This document shows, piece by piece, positions 1 through 7,689 of a DNA stretch of 26,357 nt. The stretch comes from JAJUFS01 sp964599565 (GTDB lineage Bacteria; Pseudomonadota; Gammaproteobacteria; Natronospirales; JAJUFS01). Below the pieces are notes generated by a model. The model worked only from the letters and a program-made list of their open reading frames with translations, did no database searches and was not told the DNA's origin. The DNA lies in assembly GCA_964599565.1 (NCBI GenBank), contig CAZRFE010000034.1, positions 1 to 26,357 of the forward strand, given 5' to 3'. How positions within the stretch are numbered: position 1 is the first letter of the stretch; every line of letters starts with the position of its first letter. The position numbers and the translations under genes are program-made.

Positions 1-410
1 GCGCCGTGGATGATCTCGATGCGCTCGATCATGTCGGGATCGATGGTGTAGCCGTCGCGCGAGCCGTTGCGCAGCGGATTCGACTGCGGCACGCCGTCGA
101 TGAGGATCAGCGGTTCGCGGCCGCGCAGCGATTCGCCGAAGCCTGTCATCTTCTGGCGGCTCGGCGCGAACGACGGCAGGCGGTTGCCGAGCAGCTGCGC
201 GATATCGCCGCCGAGCGCGAGCTGGTTCTCGATGTCCTCGCGGGTGATGACCGTCACCGTGTACGGCAGGCCCGTCGCGGGCTTGCCGACGCGCGCCGCC
301 TCGATCGTGATGGAATCCAGCGCGGTGACATCGCCTTCATCGGCGGCGGCAAGCGGCGTGGCGAAAGAAGCGGCAACAAGCAGGGCGGCGAGCGAGGCGC
401 GCGGGGACAT
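1..410 (-). CDS. TonB-dependent receptor, N-terminal part (truncated by the window edge)
   Basis: This is the first 136 codons of an outer-membrane receptor that would import an iron complex with energy from TonB-ExbBD. The ATG at 410 is preceded by AAGGAG with good spacing. Residues 1-23 form a signal peptide (hydrophobic core, then PLAAADE). Next comes a TonB-box-like stretch (LDSITIEA) and the start of the plug domain, with the family motifs LRGREPLILIDGVPQ and DMIERIEIIHGA. The C-terminal part of the plug and the barrel lie outside the window, so the substrate cannot be read. A Fur-type box and a promoter lie 65-80 nt upstream, so iron repression is likely and the substrate is probably a ferric siderophore or another iron complex (inference). 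It is divergent from the MFS gene at 576. Confidence 0.9.
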   Translation of the reverse strand, partial: MSPRASLAALLVAASFATPLAAADEGDVTALDSITIEAARVGKPATGLPYTVTVITREDIENQLALGGDIAQLLGNRLPSFAPSRQKMTGFGESLRGREPLILIDGVPQSNPLRNGSRDGYTIDPDMIERIEIIHG

Positions 411-452
411 CGAGGACTCCTTAAAATATGTAGGACACGCGGAATGGTGCGC

Positions 453-494
453 AGGGTAGCGGCGAGGCAAGATAAATGCAAATCATTATCATTA
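453..494 (-). promoter_or_regulatory. Fur box and promoter of the TonB receptor
   Basis: Positions 477-491 (TGCAAATCATTATCA) match the 7-1-7 Fur consensus TGATAATCATTATCA at 13 of 15 positions. On the minus strand a -35-like TTGCAT (476-481) and a -10-like TACCCT (453-458) are 17 nt apart. The Fur box therefore covers the -35 element, which is a usual repression geometry. The Fur site is strong by eye; the exact promoter is tentative. Confidence 0.75.
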
Positions 495-575
495 GCCTTC
501 CGCCGCCAGGGCGCGCGTCCTGATCGATGTCCCGGATCACGCTGCGCTTGCGCCCTGCCCTACAATCGCCCGTCC

Positions 576-1910
576 ATGCCTTCACCCATCAAGACATTCG
601 TCCGCCGCCGCCGGCAGCCACCGCTGCCGTTCATGGTGCGGCCCACGTACCCGCGCGAAATGCGCGCCTGGTCGCTGCTCGCGCTCGCGCTCGGCGCGGT
701 CGAGGGCGGCGTCGCGGGCGTGCTGGTGAAGAACCTGTTCGCGGGACATGTCGATCCCGCCTGGCTGAACACCGGTGTTGCGATCGTGGCGGGCGCGCCG
801 GCGTTCTCGAACATCACGAGCTTCGTCTGGGCGTCGCTCAGCCAGGGCCGCGAGAAGATCCGTTTCCTGCGCGGCATGCAGATCGGCACCATGCTCGGCC
901 TCATGGTGATGGCGTTCGCGCCCGTGAACCTTGCCGGGCTCGCGCTGATGACGGCCGGCGCGGTGATTGCGCGCGTGTGCTGGACGGGTGTGACGACGCT
1001 GCGCGCGACGGTCTGGCAGGCGAATTTCCCGCGCGCGCAGATGGGCAACATGGCGGGCCGGCTGGTGCGCGCGATGACGCTCATCATGGGTTCGACGGGC
1101 ATCGTGCTCGGCCTTGCGCTCAGCGCGGAGCCGGAGGCGTTTCGCGTGATCTATCCGCTGCTCGCGATTCTCGGCTTCGCGGGCGCGGTCACGTTCAGCC
1201 GGCTGCGCATCCGCCGGCAGAAGATCCTGCTGCGCAAGGAGCGCGAGCTCGAGACGCGCGAGCCGCATTCCGTCGGCATGCTCGCGATGTGGCGGCTCCT
1301 GCGCACCGATCACGACTTTCGCCGCTACATGCGGCTGATGTTTTCCTTCGGCGGCGGCAACCTCGCCATGGTGCCGGTGCTGATTCTCGTGATGACGGAA
1401 CGCTACGGCCTCACGCAGCTGAAGCAGATGCTGATCACCTCGTCGATCCCGCTGCTGGTGATGGCGCTCGCGATCCCGGTCTGGTCGCGGCTGCTGGATC
1501 GCGGCCACGTCATTCATTACCGCGCGCGGCAGGCGTGGTCGTTCGTGCTGACGTTCGCGGTGTATTTCATCGCGGTGGCGCTCGATCAGCCCGCGCTGTT
1601 CTGGGCGGGCGCGGTCTTGCACGGCATCGGCATGGCGGGCGGCACGCTCGGCTGGAATCTCGGCCACCACGATTTCGCTGCGCCGGAAAAATCCGCGCTG
1701 TACATGGGAACGCACGTGACGCTTACGGGCATTCGCGGACTCATCGCGCCACTCACCGGTGTATGGATGTACCAGCTGCTCAATCACTGGCAGCCGGGCG
1801 CGGGCCGTTTCGTGCTCGGCTTTCCGCTCATCGTCACGATCCTCGGCGCGCTCGGCTTCGTGCGCATGTCGCGCGACCTGCGCAAGCGGCAGGACGCTGT
1901 GAATCGCTGA
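576..1910 (+). CDS. MFS transporter
   Basis: This 444-residue membrane protein has about 10-12 hydrophobic helices and the layout of the major facilitator superfamily: a first bundle, a charged central loop near residues 215-235 (RLRIRRQK..LLRKERELETRE), then a second bundle. The substrate cannot be told. The reading frame stays open far upstream, but I chose the ATG at 576 because upstream codons run through the Fur/promoter region and read as Arg/Ala-rich nonsense. TACAAT at 561-566 looks like a -10 element only 9 nt before the ATG, so the mRNA may be leaderless or nearly so. The gene is divergent from an iron-regulated TonB receptor, which raises the possibility of a siderophore-related role, but nothing in the protein proves this. 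Confidence 0.85.
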   Translation: MPSPIKTFVRRRRQPPLPFMVRPTYPREMRAWSLLALALGAVEGGVAGVLVKNLFAGHVDPAWLNTGVAIVAGAPAFSNITSFVWASLSQGREKIRFLRGMQIGTMLGLMVMAFAPVNLAGLALMTAGAVIARVCWTGVTTLRATVWQANFPRAQMGNMAGRLVRAMTLIMGSTGIVLGLALSAEPEAFRVIYPLLAILGFAGAVTFSRLRIRRQKILLRKERELETREPHSVGMLAMWRLLRTDHDFRRYMRLMFSFGGGNLAMVPVLILVMTERYGLTQLKQMLITSSIPLLVMALAIPVWSRLLDRGHVIHYRARQAWSFVLTFAVYFIAVALDQPALFWAGAVLHGIGMAGGTLGWNLGHHDFAAPEKSALYMGTHVTLTGIRGLIAPLTGVWMYQLLNHWQPGAGRFVLGFPLIVTILGALGFVRMSRDLRKRQDAVNR

Positions 1911-2067
1911 AAATTTTTGCGCGCGCGACTTGGTTTCCGGCACGCCGTTCCCATTGAAGAATGAAATGACGATCAACCTGATCTGCGGAACGCGCGACGG
2001 CGGTTGATGATCCTGCGGAAGACATCGACATCACGCCGTCATGTTCCGGTACGGGGAGAGACCTGCG

Positions 2068-2397
2068 ATGCAGATCATCAATCGCAAGGAACTCGAGCGC
2101 ATGCTGGAGCGGCGGCGCCACTTCGTGCTGATCGAAACCATGCCCGAGGCTGATTACGAACGCCGGCACCTGCCGTTCGCGATCAATGTTCCGCTTGACG
2201 ATGACTGCTTTGCGGACCGCATCCGCGAAGCGGTGCCGGAACCCGAGTACGACATCGTCGTTTATTGTTCAAACTCCGATTCCCCGCTCGCGCGCGAAGC
2301 GGCGTCGCGCATCGAATCGCTCGGCTACGTGTCGGTCTACCAGTACCAGGAAGGCAAGGATGGCTGGTTCGAGGCGCACGGCAGGACATTGCAGTGA
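2068..2397 (+). CDS. Rhodanese-like domain protein
   Basis: This is a 109-residue single-domain rhodanese (sulfurtransferase fold) without a signal peptide, so it is cytoplasmic. The active-site loop is VYCSNSDSPLA with the catalytic Cys at residue 67. Upstream, HLPFAINVPL matches the usual rhodanese (G/P)HIPGAxNIP motif. The frame extends to 2041, but GGGGAG at 2053-2058 gives ideal spacing to the ATG at 2068. The acceptor and pathway are unknown; stand-alone rhodaneses commonly move sulfane sulfur or bind metabolites. A strong terminator follows 15-20 nt after the stop, so transcription ends here. Confidence 0.88.
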   Translation: MQIINRKELERMLERRRHFVLIETMPEADYERRHLPFAINVPLDDDCFADRIREAVPEPEYDIVVYCSNSDSPLAREAASRIESLGYVSVYQYQEGKDGWFEAHGRTLQ

Positions 2398-2411
2398 GCC
2401 GAGGGACAGGC

Positions 2412-2442
2412 AAAAAAAACCCCGCTTGCGCGGGGTTTCTTT
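2412..2442. terminator. Bidirectional Rho-independent terminator
   Basis: The stem is CCCCGC (2420-2425) / GCGGGG (2430-2435) with a TTGC loop. AAA/TTT pairs extend it, and a run of eight A lies on the left and a T-rich stretch on the right. It sits between the convergent rhodanese (plus) and outer-membrane barrel (minus) genes and can serve both. The U-tract is best on the minus strand. Confidence 0.9.
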
Positions 2443-2454
2443 CAATGGCAACGC

Positions 2455-2919
2455 TCAGAAGCCGAACGCGAGCGAGATGAAGTCGATATCGAGATCGTCA
2501 TAGCTCGTGCGCGTGTACTCCAGTTCAAAGCCGAAGAAGCCCGCGCCGATGCCGTAGGCGATGTCCGTGTCGTTTTCGCTTCCGCCACCGAAGTCCACGT
2601 CCGTGTACACGTAGCCCGCCTTCGCCTTGAAGTAGATCGGGCCGGGCGTGGTGACGGTTGCATAACCGCCAAGCTGCGTGGCGCTGTAATCCACGCTGCC
2701 GAATTCGCCGTCGGCGATGCTGGTGTTGCCTTCGATTTCCGCGCCGACCATGCCGAGGAAGTCCATCGCGTAGACGAGGCCGACATTGGTCGCGGCGCTG
2801 TCATCGTTTTCGAGCGACAGCAGGCCCGCCTTGATGCGCCAGTCGGAGTCGAACGCCTGGGCGGGGGTGACAGCCAGCGCGCCGAACGCGAGCGAAAGGC
2901 CGATGATGATGTTGCGCAT
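2455..2919 (-). CDS. Small outer-membrane beta-barrel protein
   Basis: This 154-residue protein has a clear Sec signal peptide (MRNIIIGLSLAFGALAVTPAQA, cleaved after AQA). The mature part consists of alternating, amphipathic, Gly- and aromatic-rich beta strands (YFKAKAGYVYTDVDFGG and similar) and ends in Phe (SLAFGF), the usual signal for BAM-dependent insertion. It resembles the porin/OmpA-like small-barrel families, but I cannot assign a function. The mature length suits an eight-stranded barrel. The ATG at 2919 has AGGAG upstream; the longer frame to 2976 lacks such a site and would bury the signal peptide. Its terminator is shared with the rhodanese gene. Confidence 0.82.
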   Translation of the reverse strand: MRNIIIGLSLAFGALAVTPAQAFDSDWRIKAGLLSLENDDSAATNVGLVYAMDFLGMVGAEIEGNTSIADGEFGSVDYSATQLGGYATVTTPGPIYFKAKAGYVYTDVDFGGGSENDTDIAYGIGAGFFGFELEYTRTSYDDLDIDFISLAFGF

Positions 2920-3285
2920 GTCCGTTCTCCTGTGAAGAAATGGTTTGTAGAGAAACGCGGTGAAAGATAGCAGCAATTGACGTTTTCGCCACGGGCGGGC
3001 GTCACGGGGGAGCGGAAAAGAAGACCGCCAGGACAGCGTCGCCGCTGCCTGGCGGAACCCTCGTTCAAGGGAGGGGAGAGGCGACAGACCGGGGATGCAT
3101 CAACCAATGCGTCACCCGGCCTGCCGTTACCCGTCCGTAGGTTCGGCAAGCTCCGCCGTCCGCGCCCGTTCCGCAAAAGGGGGGAACGAAACGGACATCC
3201 TGGTCGTGGGGACCAGCCTGGGGGGAGAGACGGCAGCGCCGCCGATTCCTGTCCTGCCTGGAAACCTTTCGCGCCGAAGCGCCTT
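2920..3285. other. 366-nt intergenic region rich in hairpins
   Basis: I find no credible gene here. Five local inverted repeats are visible: 3025-3032/3048-3055 (CCGCCAGG/CCTGGCGG), about 3089-3117 (CCGGG..GCAT..ATGC..CCCGG), TGCCG/CGGCA spanning about 3122-3147, 3167-3172/3183-3188 (CGTTCC/GGAACG) and 3200-3205/3211-3216 (CTGGTC/GACCAG). Together they suggest a structured RNA, most likely read on the minus strand behind the TetR gene, or a decayed intergenic repeat. I could not match it to a riboswitch, RNase P, SRP or tmRNA signature. The barrel gene's leader and promoter occupy 2920-3000. Confidence 0.5.
3012..3055 (-). terminator. Possible minus-strand terminator behind the TetR gene
   Basis: An 8-bp perfect stem (3025-3032 with 3048-3055) has an inner CAGC/GCTG pairing. 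On the minus strand it is followed by the T-rich stretch TCTTCTTTTCC. It lies about 230 nt after the TetR stop codon, which is far for a normal gene end, so it may instead end a separate small RNA. Confidence 0.4.
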
Positions 3286-3945
3286 TTACCGCTCGTGCAT
3301 GGCGCGCTCTGCGCCAAGCACGCCAAGACACGCCGCCTTGAGCGCGGACTTGAACGCCGGGTTGCGCCGCGGCGTCGTCATCTGCACGGGAAACTCCTCG
3401 AAGAGGATCGCGTCCCGGCAATACGAGGCGATGATCTGCATGCAGAAACGTCCTGCCGCCGCGGAATCCGCCTCGCGCACCTCGCTTGCATCGCCGACCA
3501 GGAGTTCGGCGGCGAGATCGTAGAAACCCTGGAATTCGTCCGCCAGCATGGCGTTGCTGTAATCGGGGTCATGGCGCAGCTTCAGCAGCACCGAGCGCAC
3601 CACGCCGCGGCGCTGCGCGAACAGTCCCGTGACGGCGTCGATCACCATCTCCAGGCGCTTCTCCAGCGCGCGCTCTTCCCGCAGGCGCGGCACCACGCGT
3701 TCCGCAAGGCCGTGCAGGTCATCCACGTAGCGCTCGACGAGGCGCTCCAGCATGTCTTCCTTGTCCGCGAAGCGCGTGTAGAAGCTGCCCGCCGCAACCC
3801 CGGCCTGGGCCGTGATGTCGGCGATCCCGATGCGGTCGATGGATGAATCCGCGAGCAGGAGTTCCGCCGCATCCAGGATGCGGTTCATGGTCTTTCGGCT
3901 GCGGGCCTGGACCGGCTCCGCCGGCATGGCGCGCACCTTCGACAT
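3286..3945 (-). CDS. TetR family transcriptional regulator
   Basis: The protein has about 219 residues. The N-terminal helix-turn-helix is typical of TetR: ILDAAELLLADSSIDRIGI, then DITAQAGVAAGSFYTRFADK with the conserved GxFYxxFxxKExL pattern. The rest is an all-helical ligand and dimer domain with no recognisable ligand class. The start is uncertain: GTG at 3954, ATG at 3945 and ATG at 3927 are all in frame. GAAGG sits 8 nt before 3927, while a GGAG directly abuts 3945. Two inverted repeats overlap its own promoter, so autorepression is likely. The target genes are not obvious, because the gene upstream points the same way and ends in its own terminator. Confidence 0.88.
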   Translation of the reverse strand: MSKVRAMPAEPVQARSRKTMNRILDAAELLLADSSIDRIGIADITAQAGVAAGSFYTRFADKEDMLERLVERYVDDLHGLAERVVPRLREERALEKRLEMVIDAVTGLFAQRRGVVRSVLLKLRHDPDYSNAMLADEFQGFYDLAAELLVGDASEVREADSAAAGRFCMQIIASYCRDAILFEEFPVQMTTPRRNPAFKSALKAACLGVLGAERAMHER

Positions 3946-3958
3946 CTCCTGCACCTGT

Positions 3959-3994
3959 GTTCAAAAATAAACATGAACCTGAATACGGATTCAA
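3959..3994 (-). promoter_or_regulatory. TetR-gene promoter with two inverted repeats (candidate operators)
   Basis: In AT-rich sequence before the TetR gene, the minus strand shows TTGAAT (3989-3994) and TTTATT (3966-3971) 17 nt apart. One inverted repeat, TGAAT-ACGG-ATTCA (3980-3993), covers the -35. A second, GTTCA-N10-TGAAC (3959-3978), covers the -10. This placement is what autorepression by a TetR dimer would need. Binding itself is inferred. Confidence 0.5.
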
Positions 3995-4071
3995 TTTTAC
4001 CCACAAAACAGGGCGTCGACAAGCCGGAAGTACGCTTCAGGTGAAAAAAATTTTCGCGCCGAACGCGAGGC

Positions 4072-4106
4072 AAAAAAAGGCCCGTGCCGCTTGTCGCGGC
4101 ACGGGC
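4072..4106 (-). terminator. Rho-independent terminator after the TPR-GGDEF gene
   Basis: An 11-bp perfect stem, GCCCGTGCCGC (4080-4090) / GCGGCACGGGC (4096-4106), has a 5-nt loop. Seven A at 4072-4078 read as a U-tract on the minus strand. It lies about 135 nt after the stop at 4242 and ends the minus-strand group. The stretch between 4107 and 4241 holds nothing else that I recognise. Confidence 0.85.
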
Positions 4107-4241
4107 GCTTTACTCCCCCCGTTGGCTGTGCGGAATCCGCACGTCCCCATTGGTTGTTCTGTCCGGTCGAACGCCGGTGCGCCTTGAGTATCGGGCAAAG
4201 AAAAATTTGAGGCAAGGCACCCGAGTGCTGGGCGCAAACCC

Positions 4242-6014
4242 TCAGGAGACGACGCGGTTCCTGCCGCCGCGCTTGGCTTCGTACAGGCGCAGGTCGGCAT
4301 CCGCCAGCAGCCGCTCCCAGTGCGGTGCGGCCGGATCCTCCGTCACGCCGATGCTGATGGTGACCGCGAGCCCCGGGTGCACCGCGCCCCAGTTCCGCGA
4401 CTCGATCGCTGCACGAATCTTCTCGCAGGCATGCACAGCTTCCGCGAGCGCCGCACCGGGAAACACGAGCACGAACTCCTCGCCACCGTAACGCGCGAGG
4501 ATGTCCGACTGGCGGACAAGGTCCGTCATCGTCTGCGCGACCACGCGCAGCGTCTCGTCGCCGACCGCGTGCGAGAGCTGGTCGTTGACGACCTTGAAGT
4601 TGTCGAGATCGCAGATCGCGACGCTGAGCGGCAGGCGATAGCGGCGGCTGCGTTCGAACTCGGCCGCGAGCTGGCGGTCGAGGTAGCGGCGGTTGTAGGC
4701 GCCGGTGAGCGGATCGCGCACGCTGTATTCCTCGAGCAGGCGGTTCTTCTCCGCAAGTTCCGCGTGCAGGCGCTTGAGTTCTTCGTACGCGCGCCGGATG
4801 CGGAAGCTGCGCAGGACGTTTTCTTCCTGCTCCTCGCGCGCCTGCTCGAGTTCGACGCGCGCGAGCACGTTGCGCACCTTCGCCTTCACGACTTCATCGA
4901 CGACCGCGCCGCGTATGCGGTGGTATTCCTTGAAATGGAACAGCGCGCGCTCGATCTCGCCGAACTGCTCGTGCACTTCCGCGAGCGCGAGGTGCGACTT
5001 GTACACCTCGCGGTTCACCTGCGCTCGCTCGGCATGCCGCAATCCCCGCATGAGATAGTCGACAGCGCGGTCATGGTTGCCGAGCTGCGCGTGGAAGCGT
5101 CCGACGGCGGTGAGCACTTCGGCCTTCGTGCGCTCGGCGTGCCCGAGTTCGACATCGCGCAGTGCCATGGTGAGATGCCGGCGCGCGGTATCGGTGTCGT
5201 TGTCCGCGAGCGCCTGGTTGGCCAGCGCCCAGAAACACCATGCACGCAGCGAATGGTCCCCGATGCGAAGCGCATCGTTTGCGGCCTGGCGTAGAAATTC
5301 CTCCGCACGCTCACGCTCGCCGCGGCGCGCGGCGAGTTCGCCGTAGTTCGCGAACACGCGCACCGCAAGGCGCGTGTCGGGATAGTCGGCGAGCACTTCA
5401 AGCGCACGCTGGTACCAGCGCATCGCCTCGGCTTCCTCGCCCACTTCTTCATGGACGATCGCGATGTAGTTCATGGGACGCGCGGTAAGCGCGGGCTGGC
5501 CGGCGTCATCAAGGAGTTTCAGCGCGCGGTGCAGGTTCTCCAGCGCGACCTGGTACTCGCTCAGCTGCGCGGCCGCCGCGCCAAGCCAGGTGAGCGCATG
5601 CGCCTGCAGCAGCCGGTCGCCGGCGAGATCGGCGTCGAGCAGGACCTGGTGCGCGGCGTCGCGCGCACCGCCGTAATGGTTTGCGGTGAATCGCGTTTCC
5701 GCGAGCAGCAGGCGAAGACGGCTGGAAAGGCCGCTGTCCTGGACCTGGTCGAGCGCCTCGACGAGCACCTGCTCGGCATCTTCCAGGCGATGGCAGCGCA
5801 ACGCCGCGTTCGCGGCGAGCAGCGCGGCGCGCGCGGCAACGTCGGGCGGGACATCCCCGCGCGCAAGCGCCGCGGCGTCGGCAGCGATGGTCGTGGCAGC
5901 ACCGATACCGCCGTCTGCAAGTTCCGCGTACAGCCGCTCCAGCGCGTCGAGCTGCCGCAGCGGTTCGGCAAGTTCGCGAATGCCGGCAAGACGTTCCTGG
6001 AATTCCTCGTCCAC
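4242..6014 (-). CDS. TPR-repeat diguanylate cyclase (GGDEF)
   Basis: This 590-residue protein would make c-di-GMP from two GTP. Roughly residues 20-370 are tandem helical TPR-type repeats (for example LTWLGAAAAQLSEYQVALEN and YLMRGLRHAERAQ). A coiled coil of about 40 residues (LEQAREEQEENVLRSFRIRR) leads into the C-terminal GGDEF domain. Catalytic features are intact: DLDNFKVVND, GGEEF at 510-514, and an inhibitory-site RxxD (RQSD, 501-504) at standard spacing. No signal peptide or membrane segment is seen, so it is cytosolic and probably controlled by a TPR partner. I chose GTG 6014 (GAGG 8 nt upstream) because the longer ATG at 6098 overlaps the upstream gene by 50 nt and adds only low-complexity sequence. 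It is the last gene of a minus-strand group. Confidence 0.9.
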   Translation of the reverse strand: MDEEFQERLAGIRELAEPLRQLDALERLYAELADGGIGAATTIAADAAALARGDVPPDVAARAALLAANAALRCHRLEDAEQVLVEALDQVQDSGLSSRLRLLLAETRFTANHYGGARDAAHQVLLDADLAGDRLLQAHALTWLGAAAAQLSEYQVALENLHRALKLLDDAGQPALTARPMNYIAIVHEEVGEEAEAMRWYQRALEVLADYPDTRLAVRVFANYGELAARRGERERAEEFLRQAANDALRIGDHSLRAWCFWALANQALADNDTDTARRHLTMALRDVELGHAERTKAEVLTAVGRFHAQLGNHDRAVDYLMRGLRHAERAQVNREVYKSHLALAEVHEQFGEIERALFHFKEYHRIRGAVVDEVVKAKVRNVLARVELEQAREEQEENVLRSFRIRRAYEELKRLHAELAEKNRLLEEYSVRDPLTGAYNRRYLDRQLAAEFERSRRYRLPLSVAICDLDNFKVVNDQLSHAVGDETLRVVAQTMTDLVRQSDILARYGGEEFVLVFPGAALAEAVHACEKIRAAIESRNWGAVHPGLAVTISIGVTEDPAAPHWERLLADADLRLYEAKRGGRNRVVS

Positions 6015-6048
6015 GCGATCTGCCTCATGCCTGCGTCCTTCCGGACAC

Positions 6049-6693
6049 TCAGGCAATCTCGCGCCGTCCCTTGCAGGTGGGATACCGCGAGCAGCCATAG
6101 AACTCGCGGCTGTCGCTTCGCGCCTTGCCGCGCTCGCGGCGCCGGCTCATCGGCCGACCGCAGCGCGGACAGAGAATCTCGCGCCGAGGATGCGTGCGCT
6201 CCGCGTCGCGCATCGCGCCGAGGCGCGACTGCGTGATTTCGCTCGGGTCCTGCCGGACTTCCTCGACCATGCGCGAAAGTCCCGTGCCGTCGATCAGCTC
6301 GATCCGCTTGCCGCTCGCGAAGCGGATCGCCGCAGGCGTGAAGTGCCCGCTGCAGAGCACGTACGCCGCAACGGCGCGCGTCGCCGCCATGTGGCCGAAC
6401 ACCGCGCGCACATCCGGTTCGTCGACACGCTTCGCGCGCCAGTGCTTGCACTGCACGAGGTAGTGCTGCTCGCCCTTCTCCATCACGAAGTCGACCGCCT
6501 TGCCGCCGTGCGCGCGGAGCACGAAGCCTTCGCGGATGAAGTAATCCGCGATGAGCACTTCAAGCTCCTGCCATGACAGCTGCCGCAACGCGCGGACATC
6601 GACAACGCCCGCAGCCGGCCGCGGGCGGCGCGCATACAGCACAGCAAGAACAATAATCACCGCAACCAGCAGCAGGGCAACAGTCCCGGGCAT
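6049..6693 (-). CDS. Membrane-anchored restriction-endonuclease-fold protein with topoisomerase-type zinc finger
   Basis: The protein has 214 residues. Residues 4-20 form one transmembrane helix, followed by ARRPRP, which suggests a cytoplasmic C-terminal part. Residues 38-145 carry a Mrr-like nuclease core: E44 in WQELEVLIADYF, D68 in KAVDFV, then LVQCKHW with Q81 and K83, the D-(x)n-QxK pattern of type IV-like enzymes. The C-terminus is a C4 zinc finger as in topoisomerase I tails (CPRCG at 175-179, YGCSRYPTC with C201 and C207). The architecture implies DNA binding or cleavage at the membrane; the role is unknown. I chose ATG 6693 because a GGGGG tract lies upstream and the GTG at 6732 adds an Arg-rich tail before the membrane helix. 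The gene ends 34 nt before the GGDEF gene begins. Confidence 0.83.
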   Translation of the reverse strand: MPGTVALLLVAVIIVLAVLYARRPRPAAGVVDVRALRQLSWQELEVLIADYFIREGFVLRAHGGKAVDFVMEKGEQHYLVQCKHWRAKRVDEPDVRAVFGHMAATRAVAAYVLCSGHFTPAAIRFASGKRIELIDGTGLSRMVEEVRQDPSEITQSRLGAMRDAERTHPRREILCPRCGRPMSRRRERGKARSDSREFYGCSRYPTCKGRREIA

Positions 6694-6765
6694 TCCGTAC
6701 CCCCGTCGGCGCCCGTGGGCGCGCGAAAACACTTTACATAAGCCTAGACCCTGCTTCGGCCGCTG

Positions 6766-7689
6766 TCAGCCCTGATCGCGGCCGGGTTGCACCAGCAGGC
6801 CACGAGCGATATGCCCCTGCAGCACGCCGATGGCACGGAACAGGTGGAGGGAAAGCGTCAGCAGCAGGACACCCAGCGCGCAGGCCAGCAGGGATTCAAG
6901 CCCGCCCAGGCCGTAGGAGGTGCCGTCCGCGTGGAAGAAATAAAGCTCGTAATCGACGTAGGCGTCCGCAAAGAGGAACACGAACGGCGCGCTGACCAGG
7001 GCGAGCGCGGTGCTGACGAGCGACACGGCCAGGGAGAAATACGCCACGCCGAGCGGCAGCATGAGCAGCATGTAGAGCATGGTCGACCAGGTACGCACGT
7101 CCTTCAGCATGCCGACGATGCGGTCGAGCATGCCGGCGTTGCGGTCGGGATATTCCGGGCGTCTCGGCATGCGCACGCCGAGGAAGGTTTCGACGATGCG
7201 CCCTTCCAGCAGCGAGAACAGCCGCGTGGAGCCGAGGAACAGCAGGAACACCGGCACGCCGATGATCAGGATCGCCATGCCGAGCGATAGCGAGATGCCC
7301 GTCACCGTCCAGGTGAAATAGAAGATGCCGGTCGCGAGCGCGAGCAGCATATAGAAGAGGCTCGCCCAGGCGCGCGGATCGGCGTAGATGCCGAAGAAGC
7401 GGCCGGCCACGCTGCGGCGTTCGCGCGGCCGCGGGGTGCGCATGGCGCGCGCAACCGTCTCCTCCGTCTGGCGATAGATTTCCGCGACTTCCGCCGGTGC
7501 GCCGTAACTGCGGACGATGCCGGCGATCACCTCGGATTCAGGGCGGTCCGCCTTGCCGTTCAGTTCCGCGCGCAGGTATTCCTCCGCGTCGTAGAGCGCG
7601 TCCTGGCGCAGCGCCGGGTCGGCGTCGCGCAGCGCTTCGCGCAGCTGCTCGAGATATTCCTGCACGGTTCTTGGAAGGCGTTCATTCAT
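6766..7689 (-). CDS. HAAS/sensor-domain membrane protein
   Basis: This 307-residue protein begins with a short all-helical domain (about residues 1-75: TVQEYLEQLREALRDADP, YDAEEYLRAEL) like the HAAS domain that accompanies PadR regulators. It continues with four to six membrane helices in the style of the 'putative sensor' domain. The membrane part looks duplicated: ADPRAWASLFYMLLALATGI and KDVRTWSTMLYMLLMLPLGV align well. The ATG at 7689 lies inside the end of the PadR gene (ATGAATGA, 8-nt overlap), so the two are probably translationally coupled. In PadR-HAAS pairs the membrane protein is thought to modulate the regulator or the envelope response; that role is carried over from related pairs and not shown here. 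Confidence 0.85.
   Translation of the reverse strand: MNERLPRTVQEYLEQLREALRDADPALRQDALYDAEEYLRAELNGKADRPESEVIAGIVRSYGAPAEVAEIYRQTEETVARAMRTPRPRERRSVAGRFFGIYADPRAWASLFYMLLALATGIFYFTWTVTGISLSLGMAILIIGVPVFLLFLGSTRLFSLLEGRIVETFLGVRMPRRPEYPDRNAGMLDRIVGMLKDVRTWSTMLYMLLMLPLGVAYFSLAVSLVSTALALVSAPFVFLFADAYVDYELYFFHADGTSYGLGGLESLLACALGVLLLTLSLHLFRAIGVLQGHIARGLLVQPGRDQG

Noticed and set aside
6..575. Upstream extension of the MFS frame
   Set aside because: It is antisense to the TonB receptor and crosses the Fur box and promoter.
582..1976. 464-codon minus-strand frame opposite the MFS gene
   Set aside because: The sequence is Arg/His/Glu low complexity and antisense to a clear membrane protein.
3060..3285. 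Riboswitch, RNase P, SRP RNA or tmRNA in the hairpin-rich gap
   Set aside because: None of the conserved core motifs that I know for these RNAs is present on either strand; only the local hairpins can be supported.
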